From NCBI GenBank assembly GCA_009773205.1, contig WPAE01000015.1, forward strand, positions 1-64,000: a stretch of 64,000 bases of DNA. The letters run 5' to 3'. The position numbers and the translations under genes were made by a program. The notes under the pieces were generated by a model, which worked only from the letters and a program-made list of their open reading frames with translations, did no database searches and was not told the DNA's origin. The DNA comes from Ignavibacteria bacterium. Lineage in GTDB: Bacteria; Bacteroidota; Ignavibacteria; Ignavibacteriales; Melioribacteraceae. Positions 46,428-53,885 of this stretch are shown here, in pieces (positions within the stretch are counted from its first letter, which is position 1; every line of letters starts with the position of its first letter).

Positions 46428-46976
46428 TTAGTGCTTAGAATTTGCCTCTCTTTCTGCTTCCTTTTCTCCAAGCGCCAAATATTTAGAAGCGAGTAAGTAA
46501 TCTCCTTTACGTTTGTATAAATCTGCAAGCGAGAAAAATGTTCCACTCTTTTTGTTTACAGTTTTTACTTTTTGCTCTACAAAGTCAATTATCGTTTTAT
46601 TGCTCTGTGTTTCCAGATCATAATTGTACAAATTAAGCAGTTTAATAAGAGGAAGTGCATTAGCAGGTTCTTGTTCAAATGCTCGTTGGTAATAACTGAT
46701 TGCATCTTCTAATTTATTATAATCTTCCTTTTGGTACTCAAAGACATTTGCTGTCCACATAAATGTATTAATGCATTGTTCTGGAATTTCTTTAGCGAGC
46801 TTTTCCGAAAACATTTTTATTTCGTCTGAAGATAAAGCGGGATTGCCAAGCAGAATTTTATATAACTCCAAATCATTAACGTTCAAGTTAATTGCTTCTC
46901 TGAAGGCATCGAAAAGTTCATCCGAAGATGTAGAGTTACGAAAAATATTTTCCAACCGGTGCAAAAAACTATTCAC
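46428..46976 (-). CDS. TPR-like helical protein
   Basis: 182 residues. Helical repeats such as DAISYYQRAFEQEPANALPLIKLLNLYN and GTFFSLADLYKRKGDYLLASKYLALGEKE suggest two or three TPR units in the C-terminal half. There is no signal peptide. It starts at the base after the stop of the nuclease-like gene, in the same operon. The function is unknown. Confidence 0.65.
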   Translation of the reverse strand: MNSFLHRLENIFRNSTSSDELFDAFREAINLNVNDLELYKILLGNPALSSDEIKMFSEKLAKEIPEQCINTFMWTANVFEYQKEDYNKLEDAISYYQRAFEQEPANALPLIKLLNLYNYDLETQSNKTIIDFVEQKVKTVNKKSGTFFSLADLYKRKGDYLLASKYLALGEKEAEREANSKH

Positions 46977-47480
46977 TTATTCTTCTTCGTTAGTTAAGAA
47001 AGATAGAATGTTAGCTTTGTTAAATATTGGCAGTTCATCAACAAACTCAACTGTTTTGTTCAAATCCCATTGTCTTCTTTCCGAAAGAACGTACTTGTGC
47101 TTACCAAGAAAAGCAAACCTTCTATCAATTAGTTTATTATGTTCGTCAAAAATTAGAAAAGCTACAATTATTGGTAAGCGCAAAGTGCTTTGACATCTTT
47201 CGTATGATTTTATAGCGCGTTCGTTAACGAGAAACGCTTTGGTGCGCTTTCCTTTCCAATCTAACAAAGCGCTTTTGCCTTTGCTAGTTAAGATAATATC
47301 GGGTTTGTCTTCTCCCTTTTCCCACAATTTTTCGTAGCGTTTATCTTCTCCAAAGGATTTGAACTCAACGCCCCATTGAACCAGTAGATTTTTTCCAACT
47401 TGTTCGGAGAGATCGTGCAGTTTATAGTTACTGCGAAATTCTTCTGTAGATTTTGCCGGACTAAAATCTAATTTTTTCAT
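46977..47480 (-). CDS. Uncharacterised protein with PD-(D/E)XK nuclease-like motif
   Basis: 167 residues, no named family recognised. P60-D61, twelve residues, then D74-W-K76 (in DKPDIILTSKGKSALLDWKGK) matches the PD-(D/E)xK layout, with a glutamate in an early helix (E26). It overlaps the VOC gene by 4 bases and abuts the TPR gene. A DNA-processing role is possible but rests only on this motif. Confidence 0.6.
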   Translation of the reverse strand: MKKLDFSPAKSTEEFRSNYKLHDLSEQVGKNLLVQWGVEFKSFGEDKRYEKLWEKGEDKPDIILTSKGKSALLDWKGKRTKAFLVNERAIKSYERCQSTLRLPIIVAFLIFDEHNKLIDRRFAFLGKHKYVLSERRQWDLNKTVEFVDELPIFNKANILSFLTNEEE

Positions 47481-47869
47481 TTTGCAGATGGTTCAAACAA
47501 AGCGCAAACTGCACCAGCGGGGTCTTGAATAACGCAATACTTTCCCATACCGGCATAATTTTTGGTTTTCGCCAATAATTTACCGCCAAGTTTTTGGCAT
47601 GATGCGATGCTTTCATCAATGTTGGCAACATTTATGTACAACAACCATTGCGTTGGTAAGTTAGAGTTTGTTCCGAGCGCGTGACAGATCCCCGCAGTTG
47701 GTGTTTTTGTTTCCGGTGTAAGCATAACATAATCGCTGTACTCACCCATTGAAACAAATTCAAACTTCCATCCAACAACATGGCTGTAAAAATCTCGTAC
47801 CAGCTCGGCATTTGGTACTGTAAGATCGCTCCAGTTAATTACTCCGGGTTCGTTGTTTAACTCAGACAT
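47477..47869 (-). CDS. VOC-family (glyoxalase/dioxygenase fold) protein
   Basis: 130 residues. PGVINWSDLTVPNAELVRDFYSHVVGWKFE and YVMLTPETKTPTAGI begin the first beta-alpha-beta3 unit, and GKYCVIQDPAGAVCALFEP ends the second. The substrate is unknown. It is the first gene of a three-gene operon. Confidence 0.88.
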   Translation of the reverse strand: MSELNNEPGVINWSDLTVPNAELVRDFYSHVVGWKFEFVSMGEYSDYVMLTPETKTPTAGICHALGTNSNLPTQWLLYINVANIDESIASCQKLGGKLLAKTKNYAGMGKYCVIQDPAGAVCALFEPSAK

Positions 47870-48133
47870 TCGTTTACCTTTCTAAAACTTTTGTTTGTAA
47901 GATAAGGACTTCACTACTATTAACTCAACAGTATTAATCAATAGAAGGACTGATCTTTAGTGTGCCTTTTAAAATCAATTTTAGAAAATTTAATGCACAG
48001 TAATTAAGAATGCAGGCAACCCTGTGCCGAGGCAGAAAAGTTTTTCTAAAGAAAATTTATAGCAAAGATATTTTTCCTTTAGTTGAACATTGGTGTACTA
48101 AAACTTATTTTGTATCAAAAAAAGAGGAAAGAA

Positions 48134-48682
48134 ATGGTATTTGAAAAGTTAATCCATCTTTTGAACACACACAAAAAAGAAATAGCTACTGCTTATTACG
48201 AACAAGTAAAAAATTCTGAATACATGAAAACATATCACTCGCTTGAGCCAGAAAAAGTTATAGCGCGTGAAGAAGCCACTTATGTTCATTTAGCTCAATG
48301 GCTTCAAAACGGCTCAAACAATGATGATGCAGAAAAGTTTTTTGAAAAAGTTGGCTCAGTGAGATACAAAGAGGGTTTCCCTTTATCAGAAATCAATTAT
48401 GCTTTATTCATAAGCAAGAAAGCTTTTTACGAATTTTCTAGAAACTACCCCGAATTGCTGAATGATTTAACTCCGCAGGAAATTATTGACAGCTTTGCAA
48501 TCTTAGGGAATTATTTTGCACTTGGCGGCTTTTATATGATTCGCGGTTATCTAAATACACTTTTCGAGAAGCTGGATATTAATGATAGTTTAACCCGCGA
48601 AGAGATACATCAAATTTTGGTGCGTGGCGCTTTTGATGAAGAAGATATTGATATGAGCGATTTTATCTGGCGGCATGTATAA
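48134..48682 (+). CDS. RsbRD N-terminal-like (RsbT co-antagonist type) sensor protein
   Basis: 182 residues from ATG 48134, with AGAGGAAAG just upstream; the longer frame adds 17 unconvincing residues. LNTHKKEIATAYYEQVKNSEYMKTYHSLEPEKVIAREEATYVHLAQWLQNG resembles the helical RsbRD_N domain. No STAS or kinase domain is attached, so it would be a stand-alone sensor. The ligand is unknown. Confidence 0.65.
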   Translation: MVFEKLIHLLNTHKKEIATAYYEQVKNSEYMKTYHSLEPEKVIAREEATYVHLAQWLQNGSNNDDAEKFFEKVGSVRYKEGFPLSEINYALFISKKAFYEFSRNYPELLNDLTPQEIIDSFAILGNYFALGGFYMIRGYLNTLFEKLDINDSLTREEIHQILVRGAFDEEDIDMSDFIWRHV

Positions 48683-48752
48683 CCCGATTTCCTGCTGCCC
48701 GCATAGCATGTTGCGGTATCATTTCGGCATGCATTTACTTATACGCCGTTTG

Positions 48753-48827
48753 CTTGCCCGTCCTGTTTTGTGGCGGGCTTGCCCGTCCTGTTTTGTGGCG
48801 GGCTTGCCCGTCCTGTTTTGTGGCGGG
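48753..48827. repeat. Tandem repeat, 3 x 25 nt, each a GC-rich hairpin
   Basis: Exact units at 48753-48777, 48778-48802 and 48803-48827. Each has GCCCG...CGGG arms around TCCTGTTTTGTGG, like a CCCGC-family palindrome copied in tandem. Confidence 0.9.
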
Positions 48828-49020
48828 TTCCGCTTTTCTTTTCATTCAAACTTTTGCAGTCTCTATAACAGCATTTGAGTCCTTTTTGACCCGTAAGTTC
48901 ACATTAATTACGACAAACACTCTCGTTTTTATTTCAAAAATTTCTTAAAAAATTTTCTAGGATAGCAGAATCTTTTATTGGGTTTTTGCATCAGATCCTA
49001 TATAAAGTTGATATTTATAA

Positions 49021-49122
49021 ATGAGCCTACTCTAAAAAGCCATGATCATTATTAAGAAACGTTGTTTTCGACTTATCCGCCCAACCCTCCATAAAACGGC
49101 GGGCGGGCAAGATTCGGCTCAC
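49021..49122. repeat. Family II palindromic repeat (copy c) with GC-rich insert
   Basis: Ends ATGAGCCTACTCTAAAAAG and GATTCGGCTCA. A CCGCCC...GGGCGGG palindrome sits inside at 49077-49107, absent from copy b. Confidence 0.7.
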
Positions 49123-49145
49123 AAATAACAAGTATTCATTTTTTT

Positions 49146-49625
49146 ATGAAAACGTTTTCAGAAAACAAAAACGAACCGATTTATTCTATTAGTACTGCTG
49201 TTCTCCTGCTTCATATTTCAGTTCATACATTAAGGATGTATGAGCGGGAAGGTTTAATTATTCCTTTCAAGCGGGCATCTAAACAAAGGCTTTATTCGAG
49301 AGCTGATATTGAAAGACTTGAATGTATCCGCACTACAATAAACCAGATGAAAATTGGTATTAACGGAATTAAAACACTATAAGCTCTAATACCTTGTTGG
49401 GAAATTGTAAAGTGTTCTATTGGCGATAGAAAGATCTGTACTGCTTATAATCAGCATTCTGAGCCATGCTGCATAAGCAATCGTAAAAACACTATTTGCG
49501 AAAATAAAAACTGCCGAGAATGTGAAGTTTACGCTTCTTTTGGAAACTTCCAAAGCATTAAAGAAAAATTGAAGGAACTTATTAAGGGCGCCTCTAAAAA
49601 TATCAATTCCCTTTTTCCCGCTTAG
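49146..49625 (+). pseudogene. MerR-family regulator with Cys-rich tail, interrupted by an in-frame stop
   Basis: Codons 1-78 (49146-49382) give a MerR helix-turn-helix (YSISTAVLLLHISVHTLRMYEREGLI...RLYSRADIERL). A TAA at 49380-49382 follows ...GIKTL, yet the same frame stays open and reads ALIPCWEIVKCSIGDRKIC, then ten cysteines in all, to 49625. The region reads like the Cys-rich tail of a single regulator, so the TAA looks like one base change from a sense codon. The final 13 codons come from the family I repeat. The truncated 78-residue form might still bind DNA. Confidence 0.7.
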
Positions 49626-49670
49626 CGGGATGAAATATTTTAAAACAAAAGTTTTTAGAGGTGCCCTTAA
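49582..49670. repeat. Family I palindromic repeat (copy c)
   Basis: The most regular copy: TTAAGGGCGCCTCTAAAAA and TTTTTAGAGGTGCCCTTAA, with CCCGCTTAGCGGG at 49617-49629. It overlaps the 3' end of the broken MerR gene. Confidence 0.85.
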
Positions 49671-49728
49671 GTAAAAGAAACATCTGAATAATTAATCTAT
49701 TGTCACACCTGCTTGCAGCAGGCAAGCT

Positions 49729-49799
49729 GAGCCAGTCGCCCGCCTGATGAGCCGACGGCGCGTCCGCCTCGGCTAGCCGAAGGCGAGACGGGAGGCAGG
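49729..49799. repeat. Large GC-rich palindrome of the CCCGC family
   Basis: CGCCCGCCTG...CGGGAGGCAGG with inner GCCTCGGCTAGCCGAAGGC. It lies about 80 bases before the truncated SQR-like gene. Confidence 0.6.
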
Positions 49800-49880
49800 A
49801 AGTGTGGCAATTTCGTTTGTAGTGTCATGGTTCGACAAACCCTGTCATGAGCTTGCCTTGGTGCTGGCACTGCAGGCACA

Positions 49881-51068
49881 ATGATGTTAAATAAACTTCA
49901 TCCAGTATTAAATAAAGATGAGTGGCAAATTACAATTGTAGATCAGCATGAAACACATTATTATCAACCCGGGTTTTTATTTATTCCATTCGGAGTTTAC
50001 TCATATAAAGATGTTGTAAAGCCAAAGCGGGATTTCTTTCCCTCCGGCACAAATGTTATTAAATCTGAAATAGATAAAATAGAGCCGAATGAGAACAGAG
50101 TATTATTAAAAAACGGTCAAATAATTGGATACGACTATTTAATTATTGCAACCGGGGCTAAAATTGAGCCATCAGAAACAGAAGGAATGAAAGCCGATCT
50201 ATGGCATAAAAGTATTTTTGATTTTTATACCATTGAAGGAGCTTGTGCATTAGCAGGTTTCCTTAAGCATTGGGAAGGCGGCAAACTTGTAATTAATATT
50301 TCGGAAATGCCTATTAAATGTCCCGTTGCACCTCTTGAGTTTGCTTTTTTAGCTGATTGGTATTTTACCGAAAAAGGAATACGCGATAAAGTTGATATTC
50401 ATTATGTAACTCCCTTACCAGGCGCATTTACAAAGCCTCGTGCTTCTTCAATACTTGGCGATTTTCTAAATAAGAAGAACATAAAACTAACAAGCGATTT
50501 TAATATTGCCCGCGTTGATAATGAATCCAAAAAAATAATTTCTTGGGATGAGCAAGAAGTTGCATTCGATGTTCTTGTTACAATTCCTACAAACAAAGGG
50601 GACGAAGCAATTGCAAGAAGCGGAATGGGAGATGAACTGAACTTTATACCAACCGATAAGGAAACACTAATTGCAGAAGGATATAAAAATATTTTTGTAA
50701 TTGGCGATGCTACAAATCTTCCAAGCTCTAAAGCTGGATCTGTTGCTCATTTTCAGGCAGATATTTTGTTTGAAAACTTTATGGACGTAATTGAAGGATT
50801 AGAACCGAAAGCAAAATTTGATGGTCATGCTAACTGCTTTATTGAATCTGGTTTTGGTAAAGGTATTCTAATTGATTTTAATTATGAGACAGAGCCGCTG
50901 CCCGGAAAATTTCCGTTGCCCGGTATTGGTCCATTCTCTCTGCTTGAAGAAACAAAAATGAATCACTATGGAAAAATTATGTTCAGATGGATGTATTGGA
51001 ATTTTCTTCTCAAGGGAGTTGAACTGCCAATTGAAGCAAAAATGTCTATGGCTGGAAAGAGGTTATAA
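49881..51068 (+). CDS. Sulfide:quinone oxidoreductase-like FAD enzyme, 5' end lost
   Basis: 395 residues from ATG 49881. It has ITIVDQHETHYYQPGFLFIPFG, LIIATGAKIEP, MPIKCPVAPLEFAF and IFVIGDATNLPSSKAGSVAHFQ of the SQR/flavocytochrome c reductase group, with a redox cysteine in KCPVAP. The FAD-binding G-A-G-T-A-G motif is encoded directly upstream in the same frame (49860-49877), but a TGA lies at 49848 and no start codon comes between. The protein as it stands therefore lacks its first Rossmann strand and glycine loop. Repeat-type DNA replaces the original 5' end. Genes for DUF1641, DsrC-like and DsrE-like proteins follow. Confidence 0.8.
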   Translation: MMLNKLHPVLNKDEWQITIVDQHETHYYQPGFLFIPFGVYSYKDVVKPKRDFFPSGTNVIKSEIDKIEPNENRVLLKNGQIIGYDYLIIATGAKIEPSETEGMKADLWHKSIFDFYTIEGACALAGFLKHWEGGKLVINISEMPIKCPVAPLEFAFLADWYFTEKGIRDKVDIHYVTPLPGAFTKPRASSILGDFLNKKNIKLTSDFNIARVDNESKKIISWDEQEVAFDVLVTIPTNKGDEAIARSGMGDELNFIPTDKETLIAEGYKNIFVIGDATNLPSSKAGSVAHFQADILFENFMDVIEGLEPKAKFDGHANCFIESGFGKGILIDFNYETEPLPGKFPLPGIGPFSLLEETKMNHYGKIMFRWMYWNFLLKGVELPIEAKMSMAGKRL

Positions 51069-51770
51069 ATGGAAGAAAATAAATTACAAGCTCAGATGAA
51101 TGAGCTTAGCACAAAATTAGACATTATTCTTGAAGAGATTGAACTTCAAAGACACCACAGAAGAGAAATGGAAGACTTGAAAGATGATCTTATGAGAGTT
51201 GGAAAAGATTTTTATGAAACTGCAGTTAATGAACTCGATCAAATTCATGATCATTTTAATGCAAAAGATGTTTTGCACTTCGGAAAATATATGCTTCGGA
51301 ATGTAAATACAATTAGCGGTGTAATTAAGCAATTAGAGAGCACAAAAGATTTTCTGAAAGATGCTTCTCCTCTTATAAGAGAATACATTATAGATTTTAT
51401 GGAAACGTTAGACGAATTTGACCGCAAAGGTTATTTTCAGTTTATTAATGAGTCTAAAAATATTCTTGATAAAATTGTAACCTCGTTTAGTAAAGAAGAC
51501 GTTCAAGCACTCGGAGATAATGTAGTAACCATCCTCAATACTGTAAAGAATCTAACTCAACCCGAAATTCTTCACGCTCTCAATAATGCTGTTAGTGTTT
51601 ATAAAAATCTTGATAGTGAAGCATCTAAAGAAGTATCGTACTTCAGGTTAATTAAAGAGTTGAACACAACAGAAGTAAAAAGAGGTTTGGCTTTCGCAAT
51701 TCAATTTTTGAAACACATTTCCGTACAAAATGAAGACAAACATGTAATTAAATCATCAAACATTAATTAA
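51069..51770 (+). CDS. DUF1641-like helical protein
   Basis: 233 residues, nearly all helical, beginning with a coiled coil (QMNELSTKLDIILEEIELQRHHRREMEDL). LTQPEILHALNNAVSVYKNL is the DUF1641-like part. It starts at the base after the SQR-like stop. DUF1641 proteins accompany SQR-like flavoproteins in many genomes; the role is unknown. Confidence 0.75.
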   Translation: MEENKLQAQMNELSTKLDIILEEIELQRHHRREMEDLKDDLMRVGKDFYETAVNELDQIHDHFNAKDVLHFGKYMLRNVNTISGVIKQLESTKDFLKDASPLIREYIIDFMETLDEFDRKGYFQFINESKNILDKIVTSFSKEDVQALGDNVVTILNTVKNLTQPEILHALNNAVSVYKNLDSEASKEVSYFRLIKELNTTEVKRGLAFAIQFLKHISVQNEDKHVIKSSNIN

Positions 51771-51780
51771 GGAGAAAATT

Positions 51781-52098
51781 ATGGCTGCAAAAGAATATGC
51801 AGGTAAAATGCTGGAACTTGACGCCGACGGCAATCTAATAAACTTGAATGACTGGAATGAAGATGTTGCAAAAGAGATTGCTGCTGAAGAGGAGATTGGG
51901 TCTTTGACCGACCGACATTGGGCGGTAATTAACTACATGAGAAAAGAGTTTACTCAAAAAGGTGATGCACCTTCAATTCGTAAACTTACAAAAGAAAGCG
52001 GCGTTGATACCAAAGAGCTTTATGCGTTGTTTCCTAAAGGACCAGCAAAAAAGGCTGCAAGAATTGCAGGATTGCCAAAACCAAAAGGTTGTATTTAA
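51781..52098 (+). CDS. DsrC/TusE-family sulfur carrier with a single C-terminal cysteine
   Basis: 105 residues. DGNLINLNDWNEDVAKEIAAEEEIGSLTDRHWAVINYMRKEF and the C-terminal arm KGPAKKAARIAGLPKPKGCI identify the family. The penultimate Cys is present. The second arm cysteine of true DsrC, ten residues earlier, is replaced (AARI), so it is closer to a TusE- or RspA-type carrier. It would accept sulfur from the DsrE-like partner encoded next. AAGGAG ribosome site. Confidence 0.88.
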   Translation: MAAKEYAGKMLELDADGNLINLNDWNEDVAKEIAAEEEIGSLTDRHWAVINYMRKEFTQKGDAPSIRKLTKESGVDTKELYALFPKGPAKKAARIAGLPKPKGCI

Positions 52099-52112
52099 TT
52101 AAGGAGAAAAAA

Positions 52113-52604
52113 ATGTCTGAACCAATTAAGAGAGTATCTATCGTTGTTTCGCGCGGCTCGCTGGAAGGTGTTTATCCAGGTTTGATTATGGCTAATGGCG
52201 CACGTATGGAAGGAATTGAAGCGCAGTTGTTTTTTACATTTTTCGGGCTTCATGCTGTAGTAGAAAAGAAAATGGATAAGCTAAAAGTTGCAACAGTCGG
52301 AAATCCTGCAATGTGCGTTCCGGATGCAATGGGACCAGGTTTGCCAACATGGATGGGCGCTATTCCTGGTATGTCTTGGTTTGCAACTTGGATGATGAAA
52401 AAGGAAATGGAAAAAATTGATATCCCGCCAGTTAGAGAATTTTTAGAAATGATTCACGATGCCGGCTGCGAAATTTATGGATGCAAGGCAACTGTTGATA
52501 TGTTTCATTTAACACAAAAAGATTTTTGCCCTCAAGTTGATGGAGTTATTACTGTGGGCGAGTTTTATGAAAAATCCGCCGGCTCTCAAATAATTTTTAC
52601 TTAA
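52113..52604 (+). CDS. DsrE/DsrF/DrsE2-like sulfur transfer protein
   Basis: 163 residues from ATG 52113, preceded by AAGGAG. VSIVVSRGSLEGVYPGLIMANGARMEGIEAQLFFTFFGL starts the DsrE fold; conserved cysteines are in GNPAMCVPD and GCEIYGCKATVDMF. Proteins of this type pass persulfide sulfur between SQR/rhodanese-type enzymes and DsrC/TusA carriers. The stop codon overlaps the left end of an inverted repeat. Confidence 0.88.
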   Translation: MSEPIKRVSIVVSRGSLEGVYPGLIMANGARMEGIEAQLFFTFFGLHAVVEKKMDKLKVATVGNPAMCVPDAMGPGLPTWMGAIPGMSWFATWMMKKEMEKIDIPPVREFLEMIHDAGCEIYGCKATVDMFHLTQKDFCPQVDGVITVGEFYEKSAGSQIIFT

Positions 52605-52702
52605 GAATTACAAAAAGACAGAGCAAGATTATGAGCATGAATTAGAGCATGAGCAAGATTGTGATTTTTCTTACTCTGGCTCATAATCTTAATCTGCCTT
52701 AA
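52601..52702. repeat. Inverted repeat after the sulfur operon, bounded by TTAA
   Basis: AAGATTATGAGC (52626-52637 region) and GCTCATAATCTT (52679-52690) form a 12-bp stem; the outer bounds are TTAAG and CTTAA. It may act as a terminator-like structure. Confidence 0.6.
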
Positions 52703-52737
52703 GTATACATTTACTTAAACTAAACCGGAGAACAAAA

Positions 52738-53850
52738 ATGAAGTTATCCGTAAAATTACTTTTCAGTTTAATCCTCATTTCATTTATAACACTCACTGCA
52801 TCAGAACATGGAATTTATCTTTTAGCCGTATCAAACATTAAAGGTGATATTGACAAAGTTGGTGAGGAACTTAAAGGTAAATTAAAATCAGCCGGTTACA
52901 ACATTTTGAGCTACTCAGATGTTGCCACTCCGGATATTGTTCGCCAAAAGAAAGATGAACAATGCGGATTGCAGGCAAAATTATTTGTGCTAAGCAATGA
53001 TGATTTTACAAGATTGGTTACATCAAAAGGGAACAAATATTTGGTGGCTTCCTTTTTACGTGTTGCGCTCTACGAAACTCCGGACGGAATACAAATAAAT
53101 ATTGCTGATCCGGAAACAATTAATCGTATTGTATTTAATGACCTTTACGAAAACGGGAAAAAGAGTGAGTACAATCAAATTGTTACAAAGACAAAAGAGT
53201 TTAAAACAAATTTGTTGAAAGTTGTTCAGTTGGTTTCCGGCGGAACTAAAGTTGAAAAAGCCCAAGAGCCAATTCGTGATGCTGAAGATTTAGCCGAATC
53301 ATCCAAAGATATGTTTATGATGGTTGGACCAATGACATTTTTCAACAATGAAGATCAGTTCCCGCAAATTTATTCTGTTAGAAATAACGAGGGCAAAAAC
53401 GGAATTGAAAAATTAATCGGCGAGATGAAAAACAATCTCAAAAAATTTAAGCCAACGAAAGATGATGTTGAATATCGGTACGTAGCAAATCCGGAAGTAT
53501 TAAAATGGAAAATTATCAGTCAAGTATATTCGCCGGATTCCAGCGCTTGTTTACTTGGTTTAACAAGAACTCAAACAGAAGGTTTGTCATTTCATATTGC
53601 CGGAAAAAAACGCGAGGGTTCAGAAAATAAATGTCCGGGCATTGATCACGCAACTGCTTATCCAATAGAAGTTTTGTTAATCCAAAAAGATAACCAGCTT
53701 CTCGTTTACACTGCACGGCAAATGTTTAGAATGGATATGTATTTCTGGGATGCAGGCAAAATGGCTTTTATGAATCACATGAGTATGCCTTCGGTATTAG
53801 ATGAATCGTTACGCATGGCTTTGCTTGGCAAAAACTATAAGAAGGATTAA
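52738..53850 (+). CDS. Secreted protein of unknown function
   Basis: 370 residues with a signal peptide (MKLSVKLLFSLILISFITLTAS) and a GGAGAAC ribosome site. The first 150 residues (YLLAVSNIKGDIDKVGEELKGKLKSAGYNILSYSDVATP...LRVALYETPDG) look like a DUF302-type alpha/beta fold; the rest is unrecognised. It stands 35 bases before the FadL-like gene and begins with a similar leader (MKLSVKLL / MKVSLKLL), so the two probably act together in the envelope. Confidence 0.6.
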   Translation: MKLSVKLLFSLILISFITLTASEHGIYLLAVSNIKGDIDKVGEELKGKLKSAGYNILSYSDVATPDIVRQKKDEQCGLQAKLFVLSNDDFTRLVTSKGNKYLVASFLRVALYETPDGIQINIADPETINRIVFNDLYENGKKSEYNQIVTKTKEFKTNLLKVVQLVSGGTKVEKAQEPIRDAEDLAESSKDMFMMVGPMTFFNNEDQFPQIYSVRNNEGKNGIEKLIGEMKNNLKKFKPTKDDVEYRYVANPEVLKWKIISQVYSPDSSACLLGLTRTQTEGLSFHIAGKKREGSENKCPGIDHATAYPIEVLLIQKDNQLLVYTARQMFRMDMYFWDAGKMAFMNHMSMPSVLDESLRMALLGKNYKKD

Positions 53851-53885
53851 ACCATTTTTAATAAACTCACAAATAGGAGAAACAA

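Larger units (their letters stand above)
48683..49145. other. Gene-free stretch with tandem repeat and family II repeat
   Basis: 463 bases. It holds three tandem 25-nt GC-rich units (48753-48827) and the family II repeat c (49021-49122). Small frames at 48675 and 48754 arise from the tandem repeat and are not genes. Confidence 0.7.

Noticed and set aside
48753..48827. CRISPR-like array
   Set aside because: The units are contiguous without spacers and no cas genes are present.
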